From Rhodobacterales bacterium UBA3077 (GTDB lineage: Bacteria; Pseudomonadota; Alphaproteobacteria; Rhodobacterales; Rhodobacteraceae), in NCBI GenBank assembly GCA_002366685.1, contig DFBP01000043.1, forward strand, positions 1,294 through 6,964: a stretch of DNA of 5,671 nucleotides. Reading direction: 5' to 3'. Position 1 is the first letter of the stretch. Every line of letters starts with the position of its first letter. A program made the position numbers and the translations under genes. This document shows, piece by piece, positions 1 through 5,003 of the stretch. The notes beneath the pieces are model-generated. The model did no database searches. It worked only from the letters and a program-made list of their open reading frames with translations, and was not told where the DNA came from.

Positions 1-110
1 GTTAGCACTTTGCGGCGGAAAAACCGCCCCTCGTAGTCAAGCGTGACCTGATCGCTGGCCTTGGGGTGGCCGTCTACACGGATGACTTTGTGGCAGGCAG
101 GAAGTTGCAT
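1..110 (-). CDS. ureE: Urease accessory protein UreE, N-terminal part (cut by window edge)
   Basis: UreE is a cytoplasmic nickel-binding metallochaperone that delivers nickel to the urease pre-activation complex (UreD-UreF-UreG on apo-urease). Only the first 36 codons are present. They read MQLPACHKVIRV, then a stretch ending in TLDYEGRFFRRKVL. The last part matches the family's early block of an acidic/aromatic pair followed by R-x-x-R-R-K, which lies in the N-terminal peptide-binding domain. The nickel-binding C-terminal domain lies outside the window. Two ATG codons are possible, at 116 and 110. The one at 110 is preferred because a GAAGGA ribosome site sits 6 nt before it, whereas that site touches the ATG at 116. 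The gene follows ureC by 10 nt and is the fifth gene of the urease operon. Identification rests on a short fragment plus its position, which is the usual place for ureE. Confidence 0.85.
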   Translation of the reverse strand, partial: MQLPACHKVIRVDGHPKASDQVTLDYEGRFFRRKVL

Positions 111-116
111 GGCCAT

Positions 117-122
117 TCCTTC
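117..122 (-). promoter_or_regulatory. Ribosome binding site of ureE
   Basis: GAAGGA on the minus strand overlaps the last two bases of the ureC stop codon. It lies 6 nt before the ATG at 110 and directly abuts the ATG at 116, so it favours the downstream ATG as the ureE start. Confidence 0.6.
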
Positions 123-1830
123 AAAACATAAAATACCGTTGCGCCATGGGCAGCACTTCAGCAGGTTGGCAGGTCAACAATTCCCCATCGGCACGGACCT
201 CGTAAGTTTCCGGATTGACCTCCATCACGGGTGTCGCATCATTAAGAATTAAGTCTTTTTTGCCAATGCCACGGGTGTTTTTGACAGCAACCGTCTGCTT
301 GGCAAGGCCGAGGCTTTCGCCGATCCCCGCCTCCTGTGCGGCTGCACTTACAAACGTCACCGCCGAGTTTTCAACCGAGCGCCCGAACGCGCCGAACATC
401 GGGCGGGAATAAACGGGTTGTGGCGTGGGGATAGAGGCATTCGGGTCACCCATTTGGGCCATGGCAATGGTGCCGCTTAGCAAAACCATCTCGGGCTTCA
501 CCCCGAAAAAGGCCGGGTTCCACAATACCAGATCGGCGCGTTTACCTTCCGCAATCGAGCCGATTTCGCTCGATATCCCGTGCGCGATGGCGGGGTTGAT
601 TGTGTATTTGGCAATATAGCGGCGTACGCGGAAGTTGTCGTTATCGCCCGTTTCCTCGGGGAGCTTGCCGCGCTGTTTCTTCATCTTGTCGGCTGTCTGC
701 CAAGTGCGGATCAGCACTTCGCCAACCCGCCCCATGGCTTGGCTGTCAGACGCGATAATGGAAAACGCGCCCATGTCATGCAAAATATCCTCTGCGGCGA
801 TGGTTTCCCGCCGGATGCGGCTTTCGGCAAAGGCCACATCTTCGGGGATGGATTTATCCAGATGGTGGCAAACCATCAGCATGTCGAGGTGCTCTTCGAG
901 TGTATTCACGGTAAAAGGCCGCGTTGGGTTGGTAGAAGAAGGCAAAACATGTTCTTCCCCGCAAATTTTGATGATATCGGGAGCGTGCCCACCGCCTGCG
1001 CCTTCGGTATGAAAGGCGTGAATGGTCCGGCCCTTCATGGCCTTCACAGTATGCTCGACAAAGCCGCTTTCATTGAGGGTATCTGTATGGATCATCACCT
1101 GCACGTCCATGGCATCAGCCACGGAAAGACAGCAATCAATCGCAGCGGGCGTGGTGCCCCAGTCCTCGTGCAGCTTTAGGGCGCAGGCTCCGCCAAGCAC
1201 CTGTTCCTCAAGCGCGGCGGGTAAGCTGGCATTGCCTTTGCCGGCAAAGGCGAGGTTCATGGGAAAGGCATCTGCCGCTTGCAGCATCCGCCCTATGTGC
1301 CACGGCCCCGGCGTGCAGGTTGTGGCCAGCGTACCATGCGCGGGGCCGGTGCCGCCGCCGAGCATGGTGGTCAGGCCGGAATGGAGGGCATCTTCGATCT
1401 GCTGGGGGCAGATAAAATGGATATGGCTGTCAAACCCGCCAGCGGTGAGGATTCGACCCTCGCCCGCAATCGCCTCGGTTCCCGGGCCAATAATAATATC
1501 GACACCGGGCTGGGTGTCGGGGTTTCCAGCCTTGCCGATTTTGTGAATTCGCCCGTTTTTCAGGCCGACATCGGCTTTGTATATACCTAAATGATCCACG
1601 ATCAACGCATTGGTTATAACGGTGTCTACCGCACCCTCAGCCCGCGTGACCTGAGATTGCCCCATTCCGTCCCGAACAACTTTACCCCCCCCGAATTTAA
1701 CTTCCTCACCATAGGCGGTGAGGTCTCGTTCGACCTCGATAATCAGGTCGGTATCGGCAAGGCGGACTTTATCACCGGTGGTCGGGCCAAACATGGCAGC
1801 GTAGTCGGCGCGTTTGATTTGAGTGGGCAT
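121..1830 (-). CDS. ureC: Urease subunit alpha (catalytic, nickel-binding)
   Basis: This is the catalytic subunit of urease (EC 3.5.1.5), a cytoplasmic enzyme that hydrolyses urea to ammonia and carbamate. The protein has 569 residues, against about 567 in the classical Klebsiella enzyme, so it is full length. Every residue of the di-nickel site can be seen at an offset of +2 from Klebsiella numbering: His136 and His138 in DSHIHF, the lysine carbamylated in the family at Lys219 (ALKLHEDWG), His248 (MIHTD), His274 (AFHTEG) and Asp362 (ASDSQAMGR). The mobile flap carries Cys321 and the catalytic base His322 (MVCHHLD), and Arg338 follows in AESRIR. The C-terminus, PMAQRYFMF, is the normal urease ending. 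The start codon shares one base with the ureB stop (TGATG), and GGGAG lies 7 nt upstream. The enzyme is expected to be active once nickel is inserted by the accessory proteins. Confidence 0.99.
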   Translation of the reverse strand: MPTQIKRADYAAMFGPTTGDKVRLADTDLIIEVERDLTAYGEEVKFGGGKVVRDGMGQSQVTRAEGAVDTVITNALIVDHLGIYKADVGLKNGRIHKIGKAGNPDTQPGVDIIIGPGTEAIAGEGRILTAGGFDSHIHFICPQQIEDALHSGLTTMLGGGTGPAHGTLATTCTPGPWHIGRMLQAADAFPMNLAFAGKGNASLPAALEEQVLGGACALKLHEDWGTTPAAIDCCLSVADAMDVQVMIHTDTLNESGFVEHTVKAMKGRTIHAFHTEGAGGGHAPDIIKICGEEHVLPSSTNPTRPFTVNTLEEHLDMLMVCHHLDKSIPEDVAFAESRIRRETIAAEDILHDMGAFSIIASDSQAMGRVGEVLIRTWQTADKMKKQRGKLPEETGDNDNFRVRRYIAKYTINPAIAHGISSEIGSIAEGKRADLVLWNPAFFGVKPEMVLLSGTIAMAQMGDPNASIPTPQPVYSRPMFGAFGRSVENSAVTFVSAAAQEAGIGESLGLAKQTVAVKNTRGIGKKDLILNDATPVMEVNPETYEVRADGELLTCQPAEVLPMAQRYFMF

Positions 1831-2135
1831 CAGAGGGCTCCCATGATTTGTTGGTTGAAACCATATATTTTGCGGTCTCCGCCAATGGGAATGAGCTGCA
1901 CTTCCCGCCGTTGCCCCGGTTCAAACCGCACGGCTGTGCCTGCGGCGATATCAAGGCGCATACCCCGCGCGGCTTCTCTATCAAAGTTCAGGGACGGGTT
2001 GGCCTCGCCAAAGTGATAATGCGAGCCAACCTGAACCGGCCGGTCGCCCTGATTGGCGACCATCAGCGTTATCGCTTCCTGACCCGCGTTCAGAGTCAGG
2101 CTGCCATGTTTGGGAAATACTTCACCGGGGATCAT
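1830..2135 (-). CDS. ureB: Urease subunit beta
   Basis: This is the small structural beta subunit of urease, which packs with UreA and UreC into the (alpha-beta-gamma)3 trimer. It has 101 residues, the usual length for a free-standing beta subunit. It begins MIPGE, has the conserved block VGSHYHF at 36-42 followed by a FDR motif near 51-53, and carries GTAVRFEPG at 66-74, all family hallmarks. It has no nickel ligands, as expected. The ATG overlaps the end of ureA by 4 nt (ATGA) and is preceded by a strong AAGGAG site 7 nt upstream. Its own TGA shares a base with the ureC ATG. These overlaps point to coupled translation and matched amounts of the three subunits. Some roseobacters carry an extra reading frame between ureA and ureB; none is present here. 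Confidence 0.98.
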   Translation of the reverse strand: MIPGEVFPKHGSLTLNAGQEAITLMVANQGDRPVQVGSHYHFGEANPSLNFDREAARGMRLDIAAGTAVRFEPGQRREVQLIPIGGDRKIYGFNQQIMGAL

Positions 2136-2449
2136 GTGAGCGCTCCTTCGCGGATGGGGTTATGAACCGTGACAAGCTTGGTGCCGTCAGGAAAGGTGGC
2201 TTCGACTTGCACATCATGGATCATTTCGGGCACGCCCTCCATGCATTGCGCGCGCGTAACCACATGAGCCCCCGCTTCCATCATATCGGCAACCGAGCGG
2301 CCATCGCGGGCGCCTTCCACCACAGCGTCGGTTATCAGCGCGATCGCTTCGGGATGGTTGAGTTTTACGCCGCGCTGCAAGCGCTTGCGGGCCACTTCCG
2401 CCGCCATAGCGATCAGCAATTTGTCTTTTTCACGGGGGGTTAGGTTCAT
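2132..2449 (-). CDS. ureA: Urease subunit gamma
   Basis: This is the gamma subunit of urease, a structural protein without catalytic residues that completes the trimeric enzyme. It has 105 residues and starts MNLTPREKDKLLIAMA, which is the standard N-terminus. The conserved blocks are LNHPEAIALI (30-39), EGARDGRSVADMMEAG (45-60) and the C-terminal VEATFPDGTKLVTVHNPI (82-99). A six-residue tail (REGALT) makes it slightly longer than the 100-residue Klebsiella protein. Its start lies one base after the ureD stop codon. No strong ribosome site is visible ahead of it, only a weak GGATGAG inside the end of ureD, so translation is probably coupled to that of ureD. Confidence 0.98.
   Translation of the reverse strand: MNLTPREKDKLLIAMAAEVARKRLQRGVKLNHPEAIALITDAVVEGARDGRSVADMMEAGAHVVTRAQCMEGVPEMIHDVQVEATFPDGTKLVTVHNPIREGALT
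2143..2148 (-). promoter_or_regulatory. Strong ribosome binding site of ureB
   Basis: AAGGAG lies on the minus strand inside the 3' end of ureA, 7 nt before the ureB ATG. It is the best ribosome site of the urease operon and fixes the ureB start despite the ATGA overlap. Confidence 0.75.
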
Positions 2450-2450
2450 G

Positions 2451-3248
2451 TTAGCTCATCCAGCATTTTGGTAAGTGTTGGTGTGTCAAAAGGTTTAATA
2501 TCGGGATCAGATGCTTGCGCAATTCAAAACTGTCGGGGGCCAGCATACGCACCACCAATACATTTGGCTGAAGCAAGCTTGCGCCGCCATGCTCGGGTAA
2601 CAATTGGCGAACGGGTTTTAGCCATGTTTCAGCATCATTTGAAACGTAAACCAAAGTGGCAATAGCGCGGGCATTTGAGGCAATATGGGGTCGGTCCAGC
2701 AATTTTTGAGCATCGCCCTCTAGGGTCATGGCATCCAGAAACAGCGGAACGCCATCCTGCCATATATCAATCCTGTCGCGAAAGTGGATATTGCCTAGGG
2801 TCTCTCCCATTTCTGTTCGCCCAAAAACCAGAGGCTCAACAATCAGCGCGCTGGCACCGACCGCCAGATTAACCCGCAAAGAGCGTTTGAAATTGCAACC
2901 TTCAAACAGGATGGTTTCTTGTGGTAACCAGTTCACGCGGGCGTTATCCGCGGCTTTTATCTGTGTCGCCATGTGGCCCGTTTCGAAGCTGCTGGCCTTA
3001 TATGCGCGCTCGGCCGCCTGACTTGTCAGCGTCAATGCGCAGCCTTCACCGGCTTCGGCTGAAACCGAAAAACAATCTCCGCCCGTTATACCGCCCGCCG
3101 TATTCACCAGAACAGCCTCCACCGCTTCGCTGCATGGCCGAGGAAACAAACACCTGAGCGAGCCCGACTGACGCAGGTTTTGAAGCCGCGAAACCGATTC
3201 CGCCGCTTGCACAGACAGGGCAACTGCCCCGCGTGCCCGTGGCACCAA
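2451..3248 (-). CDS. ureD: Urease accessory protein UreD (start codon uncertain)
   Basis: UreD (UreH in Helicobacter) is the scaffold that binds apo-urease and recruits UreF and UreG, and nickel is thought to pass through it to UreC. The reading frame from TTG at 3248 gives 265 residues. Family blocks are clear: RLQNLRQSGSLRCLFPR near 21-37, NTAGGITGGD (49-58), SQAAERAY (76-83), LPQETILFEG (108-117), GRTEMGE (143-149) and a C-terminal LPKCW resembling the usual LPRVW. No ATG exists in this frame between the upstream in-frame stop (3315-3317) and the conserved PRARG sequence. Options are TTG at 3248, GTG at 3245, or ATT at 3290. The TTG and GTG lack a good ribosome site and leave almost no N-terminal tail. 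The ATT has GGGAG 6 nt ahead and would give 279 residues, close to family length. The gene is first in the urease operon and ends one base before ureA. Confidence 0.93.
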   Translation of the reverse strand: MVPRARGAVALSVQAAESVSRLQNLRQSGSLRCLFPRPCSEAVEAVLVNTAGGITGGDCFSVSAEAGEGCALTLTSQAAERAYKASSFETGHMATQIKAADNARVNWLPQETILFEGCNFKRSLRVNLAVGASALIVEPLVFGRTEMGETLGNIHFRDRIDIWQDGVPLFLDAMTLEGDAQKLLDRPHIASNARAIATLVYVSNDAETWLKPVRQLLPEHGGASLLQPNVLVVRMLAPDSFELRKHLIPILNLLTHQHLPKCWMS

Positions 3249-3347
3249 AGCAACAGAACTGTTGCTCTCGGTGGAAACTGCTAGTGAAATGCCGTTCTCC
3301 CAAGTCAGAATATTTCAGAAGATATGACGGGGATTAGCTGTGAACGC

Positions 3348-3359
3348 TCGAAAATTCGA
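3348..3359. repeat. Short inverted repeat TCGAA-AA-TTCGA
   Basis: Two perfect 5-bp arms are separated by two bases, in the leader on the ureD side. It could be half of an operator or mere AT-rich chance; no known factor is assigned. Confidence 0.3.
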
Positions 3360-3367
3360 CTTTGCTT

Positions 3368-3395
3368 TTGTCTAAAAAAATCAAATGCCTAAAAT
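3368..3395 (+). promoter_or_regulatory. Candidate urtA promoter (low confidence)
   Basis: TTGTCT (3368-3373) and TAAAAT (3390-3395) are separated by 16 bases and resemble a housekeeping -35/-10 pair facing urtA. The -10 lies inside the palindrome at 3384-3404, so a protein bound there would block it. The leader to urtA would be long, roughly 270 nt. Matches of this quality are common in AT-rich DNA, so this is only a candidate; a start site closer to urtA may have been missed. Confidence 0.25.
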
Positions 3396-3404
3396 ATAGG
3401 CATT
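3384..3404. repeat. Perfect palindrome in the divergent control region
   Basis: The arms AATGCCTA (3384-3391) and TAGGCATT (3397-3404) pair perfectly over 8 bp around the 5-base centre AAATA. Allowing one bulged A, pairing extends outward through ATCA/TGAT. As DNA it looks like an operator for a dimeric regulator placed between the two operons. Read as minus-strand RNA, the hairpin is followed by a run of seven T (plus-strand A at 3374-3380), so a weak intrinsic terminator or attenuator ahead of ureD is an alternative reading. Confidence 0.55.
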
Positions 3405-3434
3405 GATATCGAGGGTGATCAAAATATAGCCATT
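3391..3434. repeat. Two near-identical 14-bp direct repeats spaced 30 bp
   Basis: AAAATATAGGCATT (3391-3404) and AAAATATAGCCATT (3421-3434) differ at one position and start exactly 30 bp apart, close to three helical turns. The first copy includes the right arm of the palindrome. This arrangement fits a pair of binding sites for one regulator on the same DNA face, but no known consensus is assigned. Confidence 0.5.
3393..3422 (-). promoter_or_regulatory. Candidate ureD operon promoter (low confidence)
   Basis: On the minus strand TTGATC (plus 3417-3422) and TATATT (plus 3393-3398) are separated by 18 bases, a plausible -35/-10 pair facing ureD. Transcription would begin near 3386, inside the palindrome, with a leader of roughly 100-140 nt. 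It overlaps the candidate urtA promoter on the other strand, so one bound protein could control both operons. If this is the real promoter, the palindrome cannot serve as a terminator for the same transcript. Confidence 0.27.
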
Positions 3435-3585
3435 TACGATCATTGGCTTTGAATAAATCGGGGATTGGATTGTTATTCCCGCCCGGATGGAGAATCACTT
3501 TGCCTGCTCGTAGAGATAAAAATCTTGGAAAATCGGGTGTGTGACGATCAGACGACTTGGAACTCATACAGATCGCCACACTGGT

Positions 3586-3608
3586 GCAACATGAAGTTGC
3601 GGAGCAAC
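3586..3608 (+). other. Alternating short hairpins in the urtA leader
   Basis: Three alternating 5-base elements occur: GCAAC (3586-3590), GTTGC (3596-3600) and GCAAC (3604-3608). The central one can pair with either neighbour but not both, giving loops ATGAA or GGA. An ATG in the first loop opens a 12-codon frame (3591-3629, MKLRSNGKGNCV) that ends 40 nt before urtA. The stems are short and the small frame has no strong ribosome site, so a regulatory role is only a possibility. Confidence 0.25.
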
Positions 3609-3650
3609 GGTAAGGGAAATTGTGTTTGATCGCAAGAGACCCGACATCGC

Positions 3651-3663
3651 CCTCCGCGAGGAG
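3651..3663 (+). promoter_or_regulatory. urtA ribosome binding site within a small hairpin
   Basis: GAGGAG at 3658-3663 lies 6 nt before the urtA ATG, a strong Shine-Dalgarno site that supports this start. The preceding CCTC (3651-3654) can pair with GAGG (3658-3661) across a CGC loop, so the site could be partly hidden in the RNA. With four pairs the effect is likely modest. Confidence 0.6.
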
Positions 3664-3669
3664 AATTAG

Positions 3670-4950
3670 ATGACTTTTCTTAAAACCACGTTGGCAGCAA
3701 CCACTGCGTTGGCTGCTTTGGCCGTTTCCGCGCAAGCTGCTGATTGCCCGATCAAAGTTGGTGTTTTGCACTCGCTATCCGGAACCATGGCGATTTCTGA
3801 AACCACGCTCAAAGACACCATGCTGATGCTGATCGAACAGCAAAACGCAGCCGGTGGCGTGCTTGGCTGCGAATTGGAAGCCGTTGTGGTTGACCCCGCT
3901 TCTGACTGGCCGCTTTTCGCCGAAAAGGCGCGGGAACTGCTGAGCGTGCATGAAGTGGATGTGATCTTTGGCAACTGGACCAGCGTGAGCCGCAAATCGG
4001 TTTTGCCGGTGATCGAAGAACTGAACGGCTTGCTGTTCTACCCCGTGCAATACGAGGGCGAAGAAAGCTCGCGTAATGTGTTTTATACGGGTGCTGCGCC
4101 AAACCAGCAAGCCATTCCGGCCACAGATTACTTCCTTGAGGAACTGGGCGTGGAGCGGTTTGCGCTACTTGGCACGGACTATGTATATCCGCGCACAACC
4201 AACAATATTCTGGAAAGCTATCTGCAATCAAAAGGCATTGCCGAAGACGATATCTTTGTGAACTACACCCCGTTTGGTCATAGCGACTGGTCGACCATTG
4301 TCGCTGACGTTGTGGCACTGGCAGCGGATGGCAAAAAAGTTGGCGTGATCTCGACCATCAATGGGGACGCAAATATCGGGTTCTACAAAGAACTGGCAGC
4401 CGCAGGCATTTCAGCTGACGATATTCCGGTTGTGGCTTTCTCGGTCGGTGAAGAAGAGCTGTCCGGTCTCGACACATCAAACCTTGTCGGGCATCTGGCG
4501 GCATGGAACTACTTCCAGTCAGCGGATTCCGAAGCCAATGTTGCCTGGATCGACGCCTGGAAAGCCCGCATGGGGGAAGAGCGCGTCACCAACGACCCGA
4601 TGGAGGCCCACTATATCGGCTTCAATATGTGGGTAAACGCGGCAACCGCAGCGGAAACCACCGATGTGGATGCGGTGCGCACCGCCATGTATGGCCAGGA
4701 ATTCCCGAACCTGACCGGTGGCACAGCCGTGATGTTACCAAACCACCACCTGGCAAAGCCGGTTCTGATTGGCGAAATTCAGGAAGACGGCCAGTTTGAT
4801 ATTATCAGCCAGACCGAAGAAGTTCCCGGCGATGCATGGACAGATTATCTGCCTGAAAGCGCGGTTCTTGTGTCGGACTGGCAGGAACTGGGTTGCGGTA
4901 TGTATAACACCGAAACCTCAAACTGCGTTCAAATCAAGTCGAACTACTAA
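3670..4950 (+). CDS. urtA: Urea ABC transporter, substrate-binding protein UrtA
   Basis: UrtA is the periplasmic binding protein of the high-affinity urea uptake system UrtABCDE, a branched-chain-amino-acid-type ABC transporter. The protein has 426 residues. A signal peptide is visible: Lys5, a hydrophobic Ala/Leu-rich core, and an AQA cleavage site after about residue 23. Family landmarks follow in order: KVGVLHSLSGTMAISE (29-44), GNWTSVSRKSVLP (101-113), NGLLFYPVQYEGEE (119-132), FYTGAAPNQQ (138-147), GTDYVYPRTTN (168-178), AFSVGEEEL (256-264), GHLAAWNYF (274-282) and DPMEAHYIGFNMW (309-321). These set it apart from ordinary amino-acid binding proteins. Four cysteines (26, 67, 409, 419) in the exported part could form disulfides. 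The ATG is supported by GAGGAG 6 nt upstream. The gene is divergent from urease, and nitrogen control is expected for the family, although I see no convincing NtrC or sigma-54 site. Confidence 0.98.
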   Translation: MTFLKTTLAATTALAALAVSAQAADCPIKVGVLHSLSGTMAISETTLKDTMLMLIEQQNAAGGVLGCELEAVVVDPASDWPLFAEKARELLSVHEVDVIFGNWTSVSRKSVLPVIEELNGLLFYPVQYEGEESSRNVFYTGAAPNQQAIPATDYFLEELGVERFALLGTDYVYPRTTNNILESYLQSKGIAEDDIFVNYTPFGHSDWSTIVADVVALAADGKKVGVISTINGDANIGFYKELAAAGISADDIPVVAFSVGEEELSGLDTSNLVGHLAAWNYFQSADSEANVAWIDAWKARMGEERVTNDPMEAHYIGFNMWVNAATAAETTDVDAVRTAMYGQEFPNLTGGTAVMLPNHHLAKPVLIGEIQEDGQFDIISQTEEVPGDAWTDYLPESAVLVSDWQELGCGMYNTETSNCVQIKSNY

Positions 4951-4954
4951 GAAA

Positions 4955-4998
4955 ACAAACCGGAGGGGGCTCGTCTCCCTCCGGGATTTGAGGTTTGT
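4955..4998 (+). other. Nested hairpins between urtA and urtB
   Basis: The inner stem CCGGAGGG (4960-4967) with CCCTCCGG (4977-4984) is a perfect 8-bp GC-rich hairpin with a 9-base loop. An outer pair, ACAAACC (4955-4961) with GGTTTGT (4992-4998), is also perfect but shares two bases with the inner stem. No T run follows, so it is not a standard intrinsic terminator. The likely role is to protect the 3' end of a short urtA-only transcript, or to weaken read-through, so that the binding protein is made in excess over the permease. The outer pairing uses part of the GAGG (4990-4993) that may serve as the urtB ribosome site. Confidence 0.65.
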
Positions 4999-5003
4999 GT
5001 ACT

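Larger units (their letters stand above)
3249..3669. other. Divergent control region between ureD and urtA
   Basis: About 420 bases separate the ureD frame from the urtA start (about 380 if ureD begins at 3290). The middle part, about 3340-3540, is visibly more AT-rich than the genes on either side. I see no reading frame with family resemblance; longer open frames here run into genes on the opposite strand and look accidental. The region must hold the promoters for both operons. It contains an 8-bp perfect palindrome, a related repeat 30 bp further on, a second short inverted repeat, alternating short hairpins near 3586-3608 and the urtA ribosome site. No tRNA, other structural RNA or riboswitch that I can recognise is present. 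Confidence 0.7.

Noticed and set aside
580..1179. A 199-codon open frame on the plus strand opposite ureC
   Set aside because: It lies fully antisense to a perfectly conserved urease alpha subunit, has no recognisable domain and shows the composition of a reverse-strand shadow. The other plus-strand frames within 61-2443 are rejected for the same reason.
3046..3303. An alternative minus-strand frame starting at TTG 3303 with GGGAG nearby
   Set aside because: It overlaps ureD in another frame and does not contain the conserved UreD blocks. Joining it to ureD would need a frameshift for which there is no evidence, since the ureD frame is open back to 3317.
3488..3503. Possible sigma-54 promoter, TGG-N11-GC ahead of urtA
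   Set aside because: The spacing between the GG and GC elements is 11 rather than 10 bases and the flanking bases do not match TGGCAC/TTGCA well.
3571..3589. NtrC-like site ending in GGTGCAA
   Set aside because: Only the right half fits the NtrC consensus; the left half (GATCGCC) matches poorly. A half-site alone is not enough to call, although nitrogen control would be biologically sensible.
3334..3771. A 145-codon minus-strand frame spanning the control region and the start of urtA
   Set aside because: It runs antisense into the urtA signal peptide region, covers the repeats, and has no family resemblance or ribosome site that I can see.
4960..4989. Intrinsic terminator after urtA
   Set aside because: The stem is strong but is followed by GATTTGAGG, without a T run, so it is better described as an intercistronic hairpin.
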